Positions 23,197 to 35,241 are shown, counted from the stretch's first letter. The stretch is 64,000 bases of DNA from Margaritifera margaritifera (GCA_029931535.1 JAQPZY010001419.1:1600501-1664500), one strand, 5' to 3'. Notes: a model not told the origin generated them from the sequence alone. Numbers and translations: made by a program.

Positions 23197-23202
23197 AATA
23201 AA
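23197..23202 (+). promoter_or_regulatory. Candidate polyadenylation signal AATAAA
   Basis: AATAAA lies 112 bp after the in-frame TAA reached by reading through the exon 5 donor. It would suit a PLPP transcript ending in exon 5, but AATAAA is common by chance in AT-rich DNA. Confidence 0.35.
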
Positions 23203-23261
23203 TTTCAATTTTGAAAGGAGTGTTTTGGAGGAAATAGTCATATATTTCATTTCTTCTTTGC

Positions 23262-23292
23262 TGTTTTTTTTTTTTTTTTTTTTGGGGGGGGG
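23262..23292. repeat. T-run followed by G-run
   Basis: About 22 T directly followed by 9 G. The same T(n)G(n) junction recurs at 30118-30142 and 31235-31260. Confidence 0.9.
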
Positions 23293-23694
23293 ATAGAATA
23301 AAAGCATCCCGTCCGCCCTATATCAGTTACAGTTTTTACTTCGAGAAAATATACACTGATAATAGATATCCAATTTTTTCAGCTAATGCGTGACTTTAAT
23401 TAGTTTTCTTGCCCAAAGAGGTCAGCCATTTATAAGAATATGGTCATTTCAGTAATTTAAGTACTTTAAGACAGCATCATCATAAAACAAACCTAGAATT
23501 ATGCTAAAAGTCGTGTAACCGATTTTTAAATTCAAATACACACTGTGTTATATGACAATATGTTTCCTTGTAAATTCATTTCATGACACAGAAAACTTAA
23601 ATGGCAGCAAATTTTGTTATAAAACCAGATTTCACTTCTAACTTTGAAGCAGGAATTGATCTAGATTAGTCTCAGGAGCAAATGAACAATACCC

Positions 23695-23957
23695 TCGCTC
23701 TGATAATAATTTGCTATGTTTAATCTTTATATCAGTTTGGAACACTCGGTCAGTTAATAATCTGCTATGCTTAATCTTTATATCAGTTTGGAACACTCGG
23801 TCAGTTAATAATCTGCTATGCTTAATCTTTATATCAGTTTGGAACACTCGGTCAGTTAATAATTTGCTATGCTTAATCTTTATATCAGTTTGGAACACTC
23901 GGTCAGTTAATAATCTGCTATGCTTAATCTTTATATCAGTTTGGAACACTCGGGCTG
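23695..23957. repeat. Minisatellite, 51-bp monomer
   Basis: Five near-identical copies of a 51-bp unit (tttatatcagtttggaacac is its core). Because 51 is a multiple of three, both strands stay open as 17-residue repeats (23711-23977 plus, 23638-23973 minus). I treat both frames as by-products of the repeat. Confidence 0.93.
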
Positions 23958-24161
23958 AAAATTCAAAAGGCATCTAAATCCATCTGCTTACAAAGAGTGC
24001 CATTAGATCAGAAGGTTTCAGAAACGTGTGATGCTGATTTCGAGACTGCGATAACGAGCCTGAAGAAGAAATATTTAGACAAGGGAGAATTTTCTTGTGA
24101 GACGACAATCAGCGTTCTTGAAGAAAGAAATGAAAAGGAGACAGCCATGGACCTTGTATAG
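23928..24161 (+). other. Unassigned open stretch, 77 codons, no start
   Basis: Directly after the 51-bp array an open frame without ATG runs to a TAG at 24159-24161. Its second half is charged and helix-like (for example AITSLKKKYLDKGEF), unlike surrounding AT-rich translation. It could be an exon or a pseudogene fragment. It does not look like the missing PLPP tail. I do not recognise it. Confidence 0.25.
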
Positions 24162-24429
24162 TACCTTCATTACAGGTTGTGATGGATAAAGCAGTATAGA
24201 TTTGGGGGTCGTTATATGAGCACTTGTGGATTCTCGACATTATTTATGTGCTTTTGGGCTCAACATGAACACCAAAGAAAAGTGATTTCAAGAAATCGTG
24301 CAATTGCTGGTGAAAGGATTACGGCATATTTGTTTGGAAGCAATTCTATGCCACCGGTGAAAATGCACTGTCATAAGCTTCAGTAATTAAGGACATTTAT
24401 CAGGGATTACGAAACATATCAGATATCAA

Positions 24430-24560
24430 GTATGTATGTATGTATGTATGTATGTATGTATGTATGTATGTATGTATGACGTCATTTCCTCTTCAACAGA
24501 GATTACATCAGGTTAATCAAATTCAAGATAATACAAGATCTTGAAACACAACAAAGAATC
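24430..24560. repeat. (GTAT)n microsatellite with attached dispersed repeat, copy 1
   Basis: Twelve GTAT units (24430-24478) followed by a block with tcatttcctcttcaacaga and caagatcttgaaacacaaca. The same block, diverged, follows the tetranucleotide tract at 25060-25150. Confidence 0.85.
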
Positions 24561-24952
24561 AAAGAGAAAAAATAAAATATAAATACTGCGTCAACTAACG
24601 CATTTACAAAATTAAATACAATCATATAAATATAGAAATATCAGAACTATGTATATCATTTAGCTTTGTATGCCACTGACCTTCTTGAAACATTTGCCAG
24701 ATGCTGCTAATGATACAATGAATGTCAGTACATCTGGTATATATTGTTACATGATTAACATTAACTTTGAAATAATAAAGACAAGGATAGTTATGTGTGT
24801 TTTGGAATATGCTTGAGATTACTGCTATAATTATTTCTTCTGCGGACGTCTTATACGTAAATGCAATTATACGTAACTAGCATGACACACTAAAAGACCG
24901 CAAATAGAAAATTTATACAAATGGTCATAATATGTGTCTTTCTTACTACATG

Positions 24953-25155
24953 GTAAATGTATGTATGCATGTATGTTTGTATGTATGTATGCATGTATGT
25001 GTGCGTGCGTGCATGCGTGCTTGCTTGTATGTATGTATGTATGTATGTATGTATGACTGATTGACTGACTGACATTATTTCCTCTTAAACAGAAATAGCG
25101 TCAGGTTTCTCAAATTCAGGATAATACGTGATCCTGAAACACAACATGGAATAAT
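24953..25155. repeat. (ATGT)n/(GTGC)n microsatellite with dispersed repeat, copy 2
   Basis: Imperfect tetranucleotide array at about 24957-25060 with GTGC variants, then atttcctcttaaacaga and ctgaaacacaacatgg, matching the downstream flank of the array at 24430. The pair suggests a mobile repeat that ends in, or starts from, a GTAT tract. Confidence 0.8.
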
Positions 25156-25159
25156 ATTG

Positions 25160-26464
25160 CAAAGTAAAAAGTATACATATATATGAAGTTGATTGTACGA
25201 CAGTACAAAATAAAATTTATGAACCTTACCCAGAGAGTCATTATTGATAAGTTTGTATGGCTTTGATGTTGCCTCCGGGTCGAATGTAAATATTATTGTT
25301 GTTATTGTTGCTGCTGTTGTTGCTGTTTTCTGGACCCATCGAAACCTGTGCGTAATGGATGCTTCTGATGGAGTTGATTACCGTATTTTGAAACCATCGA
25401 TTCAGATCTGCCATTGCTCACTGAGCCGACAGATCCGGGCCTACAATGAACAGCATAGGCCCATACTGTTCGCAGTTGTGGGTTTGATTTATATGATAAT
25501 TTTCCATCATTATATTAATTCTTATGTCTGATTTCAAAAGATGGAATTATTTAAAATGCAAATAAACCTATGAAAGTACTGAGGTAAAAGCGAAATAGAA
25601 ATAGAATGTACGATGCAATCAAAGTATCTAGACTAGCGACGGGGATTTAATCAAAGTGTTGGGTTTTTGTCGTTCGTTCAATCAGTAACCGTAATCGATT
25701 GACGGTACTTTATAAGACACAATATAATTTATATTATTGATCTTGATTCATTAAATACAGAAAAAGAAGCCTCATTTGCTATAATTACAAATTTCACAAC
25801 CCTAAAGCAACTGAAATGAGAGTTGAACGTATTCTTTCACAAATCTGGCGTTAGTCACGGTAACAGTTCGACAATACTTTCAAAATGGATGTAACATTCA
25901 TTCCTCCGTTTCGATATCATAACTGTATGTGATGTTTCTTTGTTTTTCATAACTGTATGAGATACTGCTTTTTTTGCACCATTTCGACTGACTTTACATA
26001 CACTATTAAACATTTATCGAAACCAATACTTTATTTCTCTAAGTTTTGTTAAACTTCATGCATACAAAGTACAACTCTAATATTGTGAAAGACAATTTAC
26101 ATAAATTCCAATGAAAATTTTGTAACTTGAAATTTCCAAACAAAAGATAACTTACAACAAATATATCGGTTTATCAGCAAATATTTATCTTCACTCCTTG
26201 CAGTCATGGTAGTTATACATCAATTATGCACAAAAACTACCGAAGTATGTATAAAAGAGTAATTACCCATAGCTCATAGCGATTTGTTTCAGTGTTTTTG
26301 CATGCATACACTTAGGAAGATTTTGCTTTAGAAAGATATACGGAACAAAAATATTACAGTCGCCTCAGTGAAATGCAAGCATAATAATTTAAAGTACAAT
26401 ATTGAAAAAGAAAGGAGTCTCCTGAGACTTATTTTGGACGCAGAAAGTTTACTATTTACTTAAA
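25160..26464. other. Non-coding, nothing recognised
   Basis: AT-rich. The open frame 25244-25531 has no recognisable domain: its N-terminal Val/Ile-rich part comes from a gttgttattgttgctgctg low-complexity run. Confidence 0.5.
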
Positions 26465-26472
26465 ATGACGTC

Positions 26473-26625
26473 CAGTGGCGTAACCTCAAATTTTAGACCC
26501 ATTTGCAAAAATTCAGAAATACCACCCCCCACCCCCTCCTTAGTAAAACTTGGGATTTTGCGGCCCCTTCCTGGATGACACAAACACACATTGCAGGGAT
26601 GGCGGGGGCGGTAGTTAGGCTCCTG
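26473..26625. mobile_element. Probable hAT-type miniature element (153 bp)
   Basis: Imperfect terminal inverted repeats (CAGTGGCGTAAC at the left, GTTAGGCTCCTG at the right; 8 of 12 pairs match) flanked by an 8-bp duplication with one mismatch (ATGACGTC at 26465-26472, ATAACGTC at 26626-26633). The interior is C-rich on the plus strand (caccccccac...). The size and 8-bp duplication fit an aged hAT-type non-autonomous element. Confidence 0.7.
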
Positions 26626-26668
26626 ATAACGTCTAAGATATGAATTTTCTGATTCTTTATTACATCGC

Positions 26669-26755
26669 AACTTTCATGATGATCATTATCAGAATGATGA
26701 TGATGTTGTTAATGATGATTATGATGATAATGCTGATTATGACTGTGATGCCTTT
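26669..26755. repeat. Imperfect (ATGATG)-type low-complexity run
   Basis: Repeated atgatgat/tgatta elements. It produces a Met-Ile-rich open frame (26640-26822) that is not credited. Confidence 0.7.
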
Positions 26756-27189
26756 GCTAACTAAGGAGGATGCATTGAGAATTAGACTAATCTTCCATAT
26801 GATACTCATAACAAGTAATTAGACAATTTACATATATCTAGTGGTTAGAAATTTCGTTATCCTGGTTTATATGTATAATTTTAATTTTAGAGTATAAACC
26901 AGCACAAATTATGTCATTTAGATACGAATTAGTCAAAACCTTTCGACAACTTTACCTATACTTGTATTCAATAACACAAGGAATCTCAGGGGAGATATAG
27001 TTCAAGAGTTGCAAATAACTATTATCTATTGTGATTGAGCGTAGCAGCGCCTACCTTTGTCAAAGGTGAAATGCACAACTTCGGCGACCGTTGACTTTCA
27101 CCTATTGATAGCTCCCCTCTGAGCTAGCATGGAACTAAAGAGCCCTCTTCACTTGAAAAATATCCGCTATATTCCAAAACCCTAAAGAA

Positions 27190-27294
<105 letters not shown>

Positions 27295-27534
27295 ACAAAC
27301 TTGGGCAACAATTGACACATTTTTTTACATCTGCGTTGCGTATGAACAGGTGAGATATACTACTGGTGTGTAATGTTTTTATTTCCCATTTATTGCAATA
27401 GCTCGAGAGGACACACCCCTGCCGTGAAAGCAGTATATCCAATAGGCAACATGCCTGAGAGGGTTCACAAAATCAAATGGTCCTAAAATAACTATAATTG
27501 TTCATTAAATATCAACCTTTAGTCTGGAATCCGA

Positions 27535-27600
27535 TACATACATACATACATACATACATACATACATACATACATACATACATACATACATACATACATA
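27535..27600. repeat. (CATA)n microsatellite
   Basis: About 16 units of a tetranucleotide repeat, perfect. Confidence 0.97.
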
Positions 27601-28137
27601 CTTTTCCCCGAAAGCTTCAGCTCTCTGCTACAACACCTTTACGATATAGTTCATGAAATAAATAATATTTATCATTATTTATTCTGTTTGTCTGCCGGTC
27701 TTTATTTCTTTCTTTCTTCTATCTCTTAGATATGTCATCAAGTGAAATTTACAGTATACATGAGAAAATGAAAGCACAGACAGGGATTTAAGTATTTGGA
27801 CCAATCAGTTTGCTCGTTAGAGTTAGCCTGGTTGAACTTCGTATGGTCTAATCATTGTGTCATGAAATAAGCATTCAATAGATTCGGTTTCACTACACAA
27901 ATTCATCGTCTCATAACACGTCCTTACCCATTACAAAATGATTTTAAATAGACAAATATTTTGCTCTCTAATGAGACGTTAAGTTCTTTTGATGATTCCT
28001 CTTTCGGTCAAAATGGTAGTTTTTCGTACAGTAAAACATGAATAAATGATCGTAAACTCTTACAGCAATGCCTTCTTTTTTGCTAAAGATACAATCGTAT
28101 CCGCGTTGTCATTTCTTTATAAACGATAGTATTCCCT

Positions 28138-28240
28138 TCGCCACTCATTAAAATATCATGTTTATTCTGTACCACACAATGAAATATGTACGGCATAAAC
28201 GTTGAAAAAGAAAATAGTCCCTATGTATTTATTCCAAGGT
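28138..28240. repeat. Dispersed repeat, copy 1
   Basis: About 100 bp sharing cgccactc.ttaaaatatca, gtaccacac.atgaaatat and gaaaagaaaata blocks with 36870-36970, same orientation, about 80-85% similar by eye. Confidence 0.75.
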
Positions 28241-28749
28241 AACGATGCCAATTTAAGAAATTGCTATTGTTGTTGTGTTGTTGTTGTTTCGTTTCTTAAT
28301 TCTGGGAGAGGTTTAACATTATGCCGAAATATTATACTTATTACTTTTGCTTTTCTCTAGAAAATCTGTATTGGATAATCGAAAGTGTCAAAGAAATAGT
28401 TCATAGTAGATGATATAAGAGGCCAATCATTAGAATACAAATCATGACATAAGGGACACGTGAACTAAATGCTGGCGGACATTGCATGCGTTGTATCGTT
28501 GTCTGATTGGTGAATGAAAATTGCAGCATTCATATTTTGGCAGTAATCTGTGGAAGATTATTTGCAAATGTATCACGAGATATTACTGGTAGATTCTTCA
28601 TAAGATACTATCTTTGAAACATAAATCAGCTCTAATACAATGTGACATTACGTACTTTCAAATTTGTCATCGATAATTAAATTTTGTAAATGAAACCCTT
28701 GCAAGGAAAATAGGTTTGGTATGTGGGCTTACATGCCAATTTTCAGCAG

Positions 28750-28925
28750 ATGATAGGCTATACAGGCGGCCAGTATATTTGGTGGAGGAAGAATCCGAGA
28801 ATACCTCGGGAAGTATCAGCTACCCAAGGGAACCTAATGGCAAGCTTTCTGATATATATAGAGGTGAGATGTGTAAGTGATCTGCAAAGGCGAGCGCCTT
28901 AGACCATTCGGCCATCCGGGGCACC
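28750..28925 (-). repeat. tRNA-like A-box-bearing interspersed repeat
   Basis: On the minus strand, from 28925 down, the sequence reads ccggatggccgaatggtcta then aggcgctcgcc, a good A-box/D-arm of the Leu/Ser tRNA type. No matching T-arm with ggttcgaat follows, so this is a tRNA-derived repeat head or a tRNA fragment, not a working tRNA gene. Confidence 0.5.
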
Positions 28926-30117
28926 CGCAAGAAAATAGGCTGACATTTATTTAAACCAGCTTAATTTTCAACGACTTCCTGTAGGACATGTCTCATTGGA
29001 CAACCCAAATGTAACGTTTTGGATGATCTCTAAAAATTAAAATGTAGTTTCATCAAGTAAACTAGCTGGAAAATGTTTATCAACTTTTCGCAATTAACAT
29101 CATTCAGAAAACAACCAGTACTCACTATATCCTCGAAGAACCCAGTGCATACTTTGATGTCCCGGGTTTATGGATCCATTTCAATACATTCATCAACCCT
29201 GGGTACATGCAAAAGTAAACTGAAAAGTCTCTGAATAAATTCATGAAGCAATTCGTAAATTTGATTACATTAGATACAAACTGCTCGAAAAAGTATAACA
29301 CAAATCACCCCATGACGACTCAGAGGCACTATAAAGAGATCCCTGAAACGATTGGCCAATCAAAGCTGTTCTTTGAAAGATACTTTGAGATCATGACTTG
29401 ATGTCTGAGGATAATTATAATAATAATCGTCATAGTAAAGTGTTAATGATAAGGAGGAGAAGAGTGGGATAAAGATGCTATAAAGAAATATTTCATTGGG
29501 AAAAGTTTAAATCTCTTAAGAAACGTTCAAACTCGATCTCAGTAGACGTACGTACCCGATGCCGACGACGCCGCACTGCAAACTCCAATTAATCATTTGA
29601 TCAACAGTGTACCGATCCTGTTCCATGCTGAAATGCGTATTTGTATCCCCCTGTGAATAAAGATATGCTAAACTAAGTCGTTAATTCCATATTAACACCC
29701 ATTGCTGGTATTTCATGGTACTTATCGGAACACGATGAAGTGTAGAGATCTTCAAGTATGCTCTACCTCCAGGATCTATATTTCCTGCAAAACAGCAAAT
29801 GACATTTTTCATAATGCATTTTGGCAGCAAGCTCTGAATTCCTTTAAATCTTTCATACCTTATCTCTCAATATTAGTTTCACTGTCGTTTGTAAAGAAAC
29901 ATATGTCTTCTACAAGAAAAATGCAACCAATAAATAATATTTATAGATTACGTGTTTTAAACTATCAAACAAAACAAAACCAATTACATAGACTGCTGCA
30001 ATCTAGTATTGTAAACTGTCGTGTGTTTAAAGTCTAAACTGTATTCTAGCCAATAGCTTTACCAGCCGTTCTTGGTGCAAAAGTCTATATTATCAAGGTC
30101 ATTATAGTAATTTTCAA

Positions 30118-30142
30118 ATTTTTTTTTTTTTTGGGGGGGGGG
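30118..30142. repeat. T-run followed by G-run
   Basis: About 15 T then 9 G, then gata. Compare 23262-23292. Confidence 0.9.
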
Positions 30143-31234
30143 ATAAGTGGGGTAATGTTCTTCTTTTTTTTTGTTGTTGTTAGAAATGTACTTTTGAACT
30201 TTAAATACATAAATTTTTGTGTTCCATAACTCTTATTATTCAAATAATCAACATGTCATCTCAACTGATTGATTTATCATCTTCCACGCTTATTTTTAAT
30301 CAGGCGAGTAATTGTAGGTGATCCGGTTGGTTTAAACTGGAAGACTTGAAATTAGACAATATAGAGGGCATTTTTAACAAACAATAATCACCTTTATGCG
30401 ACTGACAAGGTTTCATTTACAAAGTTGAAAAGATTTTCAAAATCAAAATAATGAACGGTAAAATGTATGTATTTCAGGTATGGAAAGGATAATGTGAATC
30501 ATTTAACAATTGGAAACCAGCTGAAATATTATTCAATTAAACTAAAGACACCTTTTCTTCAGAGATGACTGAAAAAGAGTACATAAATAGCAGTATCAAG
30601 GAGTATTGAGTTTTTCACATAGAACAAGTTTATATAATATAATGTAATAAATGTAGAAAAATGAGCGCATTAGAAAATGAATGAGTTAAAACATACACGC
30701 CATGCAAATTCTTGTTGATCACGAAACTAGAGTGAAAAAGTACATCTAAAAACAACAACAGGTAAACATCAAAATGGTACACATGACACCTTGTAGACAA
30801 TATTCTAGCAGGATCATTACTGTCATTACTGAAGAAATTAAAAGAAATAACATTCACAAATATGAAGTTGATTTCATTTTACAACAAAATACAATGTAGA
30901 AGACTGCAATCTTGTCCATGAGACTTTTAACATACCAAACGGTAACAAAGACCACACAAATGTTGATGCAATCATGACAATAGTTAAGTTTCTTTCGAAT
31001 TTCATTTAAAGAAGGTACAACAGAACTTCGCCGAATTACACAATCAATTATTCATTTTCCTGGTCAAACTTTGGAAACAAACAATTTTAATGCAACTATA
31101 AAGCCTTCTGTTACAAGAAATTACCACAAAATGGACCAAAATCGGTTAACATGGGTATAATTCTACACCACATGGATAAAGTAAATTCCAGTACACTTTA
31201 CAGTGTATAGATATATAGATTGTGAAGAAAAGTG

Positions 31235-31260
31235 TTTTTTTTTTTTTTTTTGGGGGGGGG
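31235..31260. repeat. T-run followed by G-run
   Basis: About 18 T then 8 G, then ttc. Third case of the same junction. Confidence 0.9.
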
Positions 31261-31903
31261 TTCTTTCTTAAGCTTTCATTTTACATCATGATGTAATTGT
31301 AATTATACATCACATATAAATTGTACAATCAATACTTGAGATACACTCAGTTGCAAAATGTTACAAATACAACAAGTCAATCTATTAGAACGACTATACC
31401 TGTTCGTTTAACACTTTTTGCTGCTTGTTTATAACAAATATATCGCTTATAATTATAATTCGAATTATCCAACGTAAAATATGTTTCTTATCATTTGTGT
31501 TCTCTGGCAAATTATACAGAGTACGTGAACTTTAACAAGGACAAACAATTGCGCCTCAATATACATATCCAGATATAACAAATATCTCTTTTGTAATCTG
31601 AAATATACATATCCAGTCACAAAAAAAATCAATGTTAATCTGTAATAAAGCTGTTTTTAATTTACTTCTCAAAATCGGACTACTTTCAGAATATATTAAG
31701 GACTCTACACTTCCTTGCTACTGCTTCTGTTTAAATCTGTGTACTTTATGTATACACGGTATCATGTTTAAGCAACGGTTTATGTCACATCGGAATTTCG
31801 TATTGCTTAGAAACACTCATAATCGCACAGATCAACTGCTTGAAAAGGTTCGAATGTCCTAATAAATTGGGGAAGAATAATCGAACGTACTAAGGAGATA
31901 TTT

Positions 31904-32487
31904 TATGATCGAGTCTCCCGCTTCCGTATGATCTCTTTCCCCGTATACACATTATAATAATCGGCTGATTTATCTGTACATTGATGAAACAATAATTTCA
32001 CTCCAGTCTGGTCCAGTTCAATCAAGTCACGTTTCTGCGTCATACTGGCACATACTAAAGGTTAGTTACGGTCTGAGTGCTTCCTATCACGATTTGATAG
32101 CTCATGCTTATCCAGAAGAAGACGGTAGCGGAATAAGACGCATCAATCTTGCACACAAAACGGGAACTTTTCTTATCTCTAAAAAGAATTACTCTTGCCC
32201 AAGATTAAAATCTTGCCGTTAGGCACTTGTTCAACAGAAAAATCAATAAGTCCCGGGTGTCGGGCAAACAAATTTGGAGAGCGCTGTTTTGGGGATCCTA
32301 CATCAGTAAATATGTTAGCTGCTTACAGACGTAAATATAAATAAGGAACAGGCACCGTTGAATACTACAGAACATTGTCAGGTGATGAAATGAATTCTAT
32401 GACAGAAGAAGTTGAACCTACCGACTGGACATACTTCTTTCGGCAATATATCAACGGATTACACATGAAATCAAAGTATCAGTAGTT
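31904..32487 (+). pseudogene. Unidentified broken coding sequence, cysteine-bearing
   Basis: Two overlapping frames carry protein-like sequence with very few stops. The first, 31904-32221, has one stop in about 105 codons. The second, about 32190-32487, contains KILPLGTCSTEKSISPGC, then RANKFGERCFGD, one stop, and TEEVEPTDWTYFFRQYING. Balanced composition, Trp, Gly and spaced Cys residues, and frame switching at one point suggest a once-functional gene with a frameshift. No intron signals are needed to follow it. I do not recognise the family. Confidence 0.45.
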
Positions 32488-32569
32488 ATTTAATATGTAT
32501 CTTAGGTAAACAAGTTGGAAACAAATAAAAACTTACACAGTCTGTTTACACTGTTCAAGACTATGCTAA

Positions 32570-33080
32570 GTAAAATATTAGTTGCCCTATTCATTTTAAT
32601 ACGGCAAGGTTACAACACAGACACAATAAATGTGATAAATTTCAGGACTATATATCCCAATCATACGTGAAATTTTACAATGCTGTTGATTGTGATGGTA
32701 CCCATTTGTTACCGAGAGACATGCCCAATAAAATTTGTAGTATCGTTGGAAACAAATACAATTTAAAAAAATTCCAAGGATTCGTTTAAACTTTCATTGA
32801 AAACTACTGTAGATACATTAATTAGCGGTGATATTCCAAAGGCTGATACGCAATCACGTTGCTGCTGACACGATTACACGTGGCTGTCAAAAATCAGTAT
32901 TGACCGTGTTATAAACAGGCAGTCATTTATATTGACATTAATGCTTGCGGGAGCTACCAAAACTTACATTTCAAAATATTTGACGACTCACCTATTATGA
33001 TGATGTTAAGAAGAAACACTTCGTCTACGGCAACGATTTCGCTAATTTTTAATCTCTCTGGATGCTTTATTTCCACCTTT
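32570..33080 (+). pseudogene. Unidentified broken coding sequence, second segment
   Basis: Several frames on the plus strand again look protein-like. The segment 32573-32787 includes AVDCDGTHLLPRDMPNKICS. The reading then shifts to a frame with LKTTVDTLISGDIPKADTQS, and a later frame (from about 32925) with VIYIDINACGSYQNLHFKIF ends at 33108. Cysteines are frequent, as in a disulphide-bonded ectodomain. It may continue the preceding segment as one gene of over 350 codons. Function unknown. Confidence 0.4.
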
Positions 33081-33485
33081 GACCAAAAATGCAAATGGCA
33101 AGCCAACTAGTGCCACAATAAGTAAAATACATGTTCAGACAGGAGAAGAACAATATGTTCAGTTGTTTTCACAAGCAAGCTTGTAACAATACCAATAATA
33201 TCGCCTAAAGCTGATGATGCTTTTTTTTGCTATGTCAAAGAAATAATTACCAATGTTTATTAAGCCCCTTTTAATTTGCCAAAGAAAGAATCATTTTCTT
33301 TGCCTCCTGATGGAACACTTCCGCCGCTTAATCTTCCTCCACCACATACTAAACCTTTCACAATATTTGCTATTAGAAAGAGCATCAGTAGATACATTCA
33401 TACCTATTGCGGTGGCTACATCAGCTGCCGCTACACCCTTTTCTTTAAAGATTTGTTTCAGACTTTTATCTAATGGCAATTTTCT
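33050..33485 (-). pseudogene. Possible minus-strand membrane protein relic
   Basis: On the minus strand, 33291-33479 reads LDKSLKQIFKEKGVAAADVA with an alanine-rich continuation. A second frame has a glycine-rich loop (VCGGGRLSGGSVPSGGKEN). A third, near 33200-33060, has ALGDIIGIVTSLL and then the membrane-span-like ILLIVALVGLPFAFLVKGG followed by basic residues. Frameshifts separate them. The opposite strand is also partly open, so strand is uncertain. Confidence 0.35.
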
Positions 33486-33681
33486 TTAACTTTTAAATCG
33501 ATTTATTTCAATATTTTATCTGAAAACTCTGTCCAACTATGTTAGATGTCCAACTATGTGCCCTGTTATCGTTTCATCCCTTTTCAGACGTTTTGGCAAC
33601 TTAAAAAATGTTCACAGAAGTTTTAAAAAACATGAACTGAATATTTTAATAAGACACATCAAGACTGTACAAAATCACTAG

Positions 33682-34340
33682 ATGCTTCAAGTGTCGCTTG
33701 CTTCAGTACATGGACTAGAAACACCCAGACTCAGTCCTGAAATAAATGATACAAATTCACATAGCTCAAACAACACTATATATTATATCATATGCGGTCG
33801 TATAGCTGTTCTAGGTATATTGTTCCTTTTTGTCCAAAAAAATTGTTTATCTACAAAGTCTAAAACATACTGTTCCAAAAGATGCTGTAGGTAAGAATGA
33901 ATAATCAACAAAATCATGTTGAATACAATTTTCAAATAAAAAGATAAACAAGCTGCATAAAAATCAGATAATGTACGGATTATTAGACGTTTTTAAATCT
34001 GAAACTAAACCCGATACATTAATTAATATTTATGCTTATAACTATGTCCCATCACGTTTTGCTCAATGCAAATTACAGATGATAGATGGACGCGTTACTC
34101 ATTAGAAAATAAAAACAAGTATTATTGTTTTTTTACAATGTAAAGAAAACGGACAGATACGATCAAAAAGAGAACAATCTTGTAATAATGGTTTAAAACT
34201 CGAAAAAAAGAGTCGATCAGTTAGGATGTAAAATAGAACCGGCAGCGTTGACAAAATTTGCTACTCTTAAAATACAGCAAATACACGTTTATCGCTAGAA
34301 CGAATAATAGTTACTTTACTCTTCTGAGTATATAAATAGT
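33682..34340 (+). pseudogene. Unidentified short coding remnants
   Basis: Positions 33682-33894 encode 70 residues with one likely membrane span (YIICGRIAVLGILFLFVQ). From an ATG near 33972 a second frame begins MYGLLDVFKSETKPDTL and continues to a stop after about 45 codons. A third frame near 34215-34300 reads IEPAALTKFATLKIQQIHVY. Each has coding-like composition but is short and broken. Family unknown. Confidence 0.35.
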
Positions 34341-34364
34341 TTCTTAGAGCAAATATTTTATTAT

Positions 34365-34371
<7 letters not shown>

Positions 34372-34431
<60 letters not shown>
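34372..34431. repeat. (AT)n microsatellite
   Basis: About 30 units, three bases before the ATG of the next remnant. Confidence 0.97.
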
Positions 34432-34432
<1 letters not shown>

Positions 34433-34434
34433 CA

Positions 34435-34743
34435 ATGGATGCAGCAACATTAGTAATTGGAAGAATAATAGCTAAATGTTCAACATTTTCAGTCGACAGC
34501 CGTCTATTAAATTTATCCCATCCGGATAGATATCATGAAATATCATCAGGTATGATGAACGCGAAAAGAACTGCATAATTCAAAGAAATTATAGCAAAGA
34601 CAATTGACTGCTTGAAAGAAAGACTAAAAAAAACAAGATTTGGTGACTCCAATTTAAACAACCTGGACGAAGTTTCTGATCTATACTCGTCGCCTCATCC
34701 TGAACGATTCGTTCACCCAGGCAATAACGTAAAACTTTACTAA
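34435..34743 (+). pseudogene. Unidentified coding remnant with one in-frame stop
   Basis: From ATG 34435 the frame reads MDAATLVIGRIIAKCSTFSV, stays open for 47 codons, has one TAA stop at 34576, then reopens in the same frame for about 55 codons (including DCLKERLKKTRFGDSNLNNL and SSPHPERFVHPGNNVK) to a TAA at 34741. A single stop in a frame of about 100 codons indicates a recently inactivated or readthrough gene. Not recognised. The minus-strand frame 34589-34783 is a shadow. Confidence 0.45.
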
Positions 34744-34984
34744 CAGATCTACAGTCTTGAACTTTTTGAACCAAGACCGTCAAAACTAAGTTATTATTTA
34801 TATCAGCCCTCCGGTGAACAGATGAAATACGAATACATATTCGTTACACATGTGGTGGGGGTTAGTGTGTTTATTGCTTAACTTTACATTATGAGCATCA
34901 ATGTTTGCATTTTTCTAGTGATGGCAATTCAAAAATTCACATAAATGTTAGTGAAATCAGTTTTACTTAGACTTTCTCATTTCA

Positions 34985-35241
34985 GAACTAAAATATATCG
35001 GAAGAAGGAACACACTTTCTAATTTGTATTTAACTTATATACGTCCTGCTGTTGATTATGCAAGTGTAGTGTGGGAAGGTTTACCTAATCTGAATCTCAT
35101 AAAATTAAACATATTAAATCAGATGCAGCGAGGAAAATAACTGGTCTTCCTAATTTTGCAAGTAGAAGATGGGAACAACTCCATGTACGACGAAATAATG
35201 ATATAAATTATGCACGTTTTACACAACAACTAAAAGCTTTG

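Larger units (their letters stand above)
28930..31890. other. Non-coding stretch
   Basis: No credible gene. Open frames at 29702-30037, 30630-30857 and 31632-31862 have AT-driven composition and no recognisable domain. Two T(n)G(n) tracts occur here (30118-30142 and 31235-31260). Confidence 0.5.

Noticed and set aside
23695..23957. CRISPR-like array (also the 31-, 32-, 37- and 85-bp arrays)
   Set aside because: The units are contiguous tandem monomers without unique spacers, in a eukaryotic context with introns.
23928..24161. Missing last exon of PLPP
   Set aside because: No plausible acceptor in the right phase, and the hydrophilic sequence does not continue transmembrane span 6.
29702..30037. 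111-codon open frame
   Set aside because: No recognisable domain, no splice or family context, composition as expected from AT-rich DNA.
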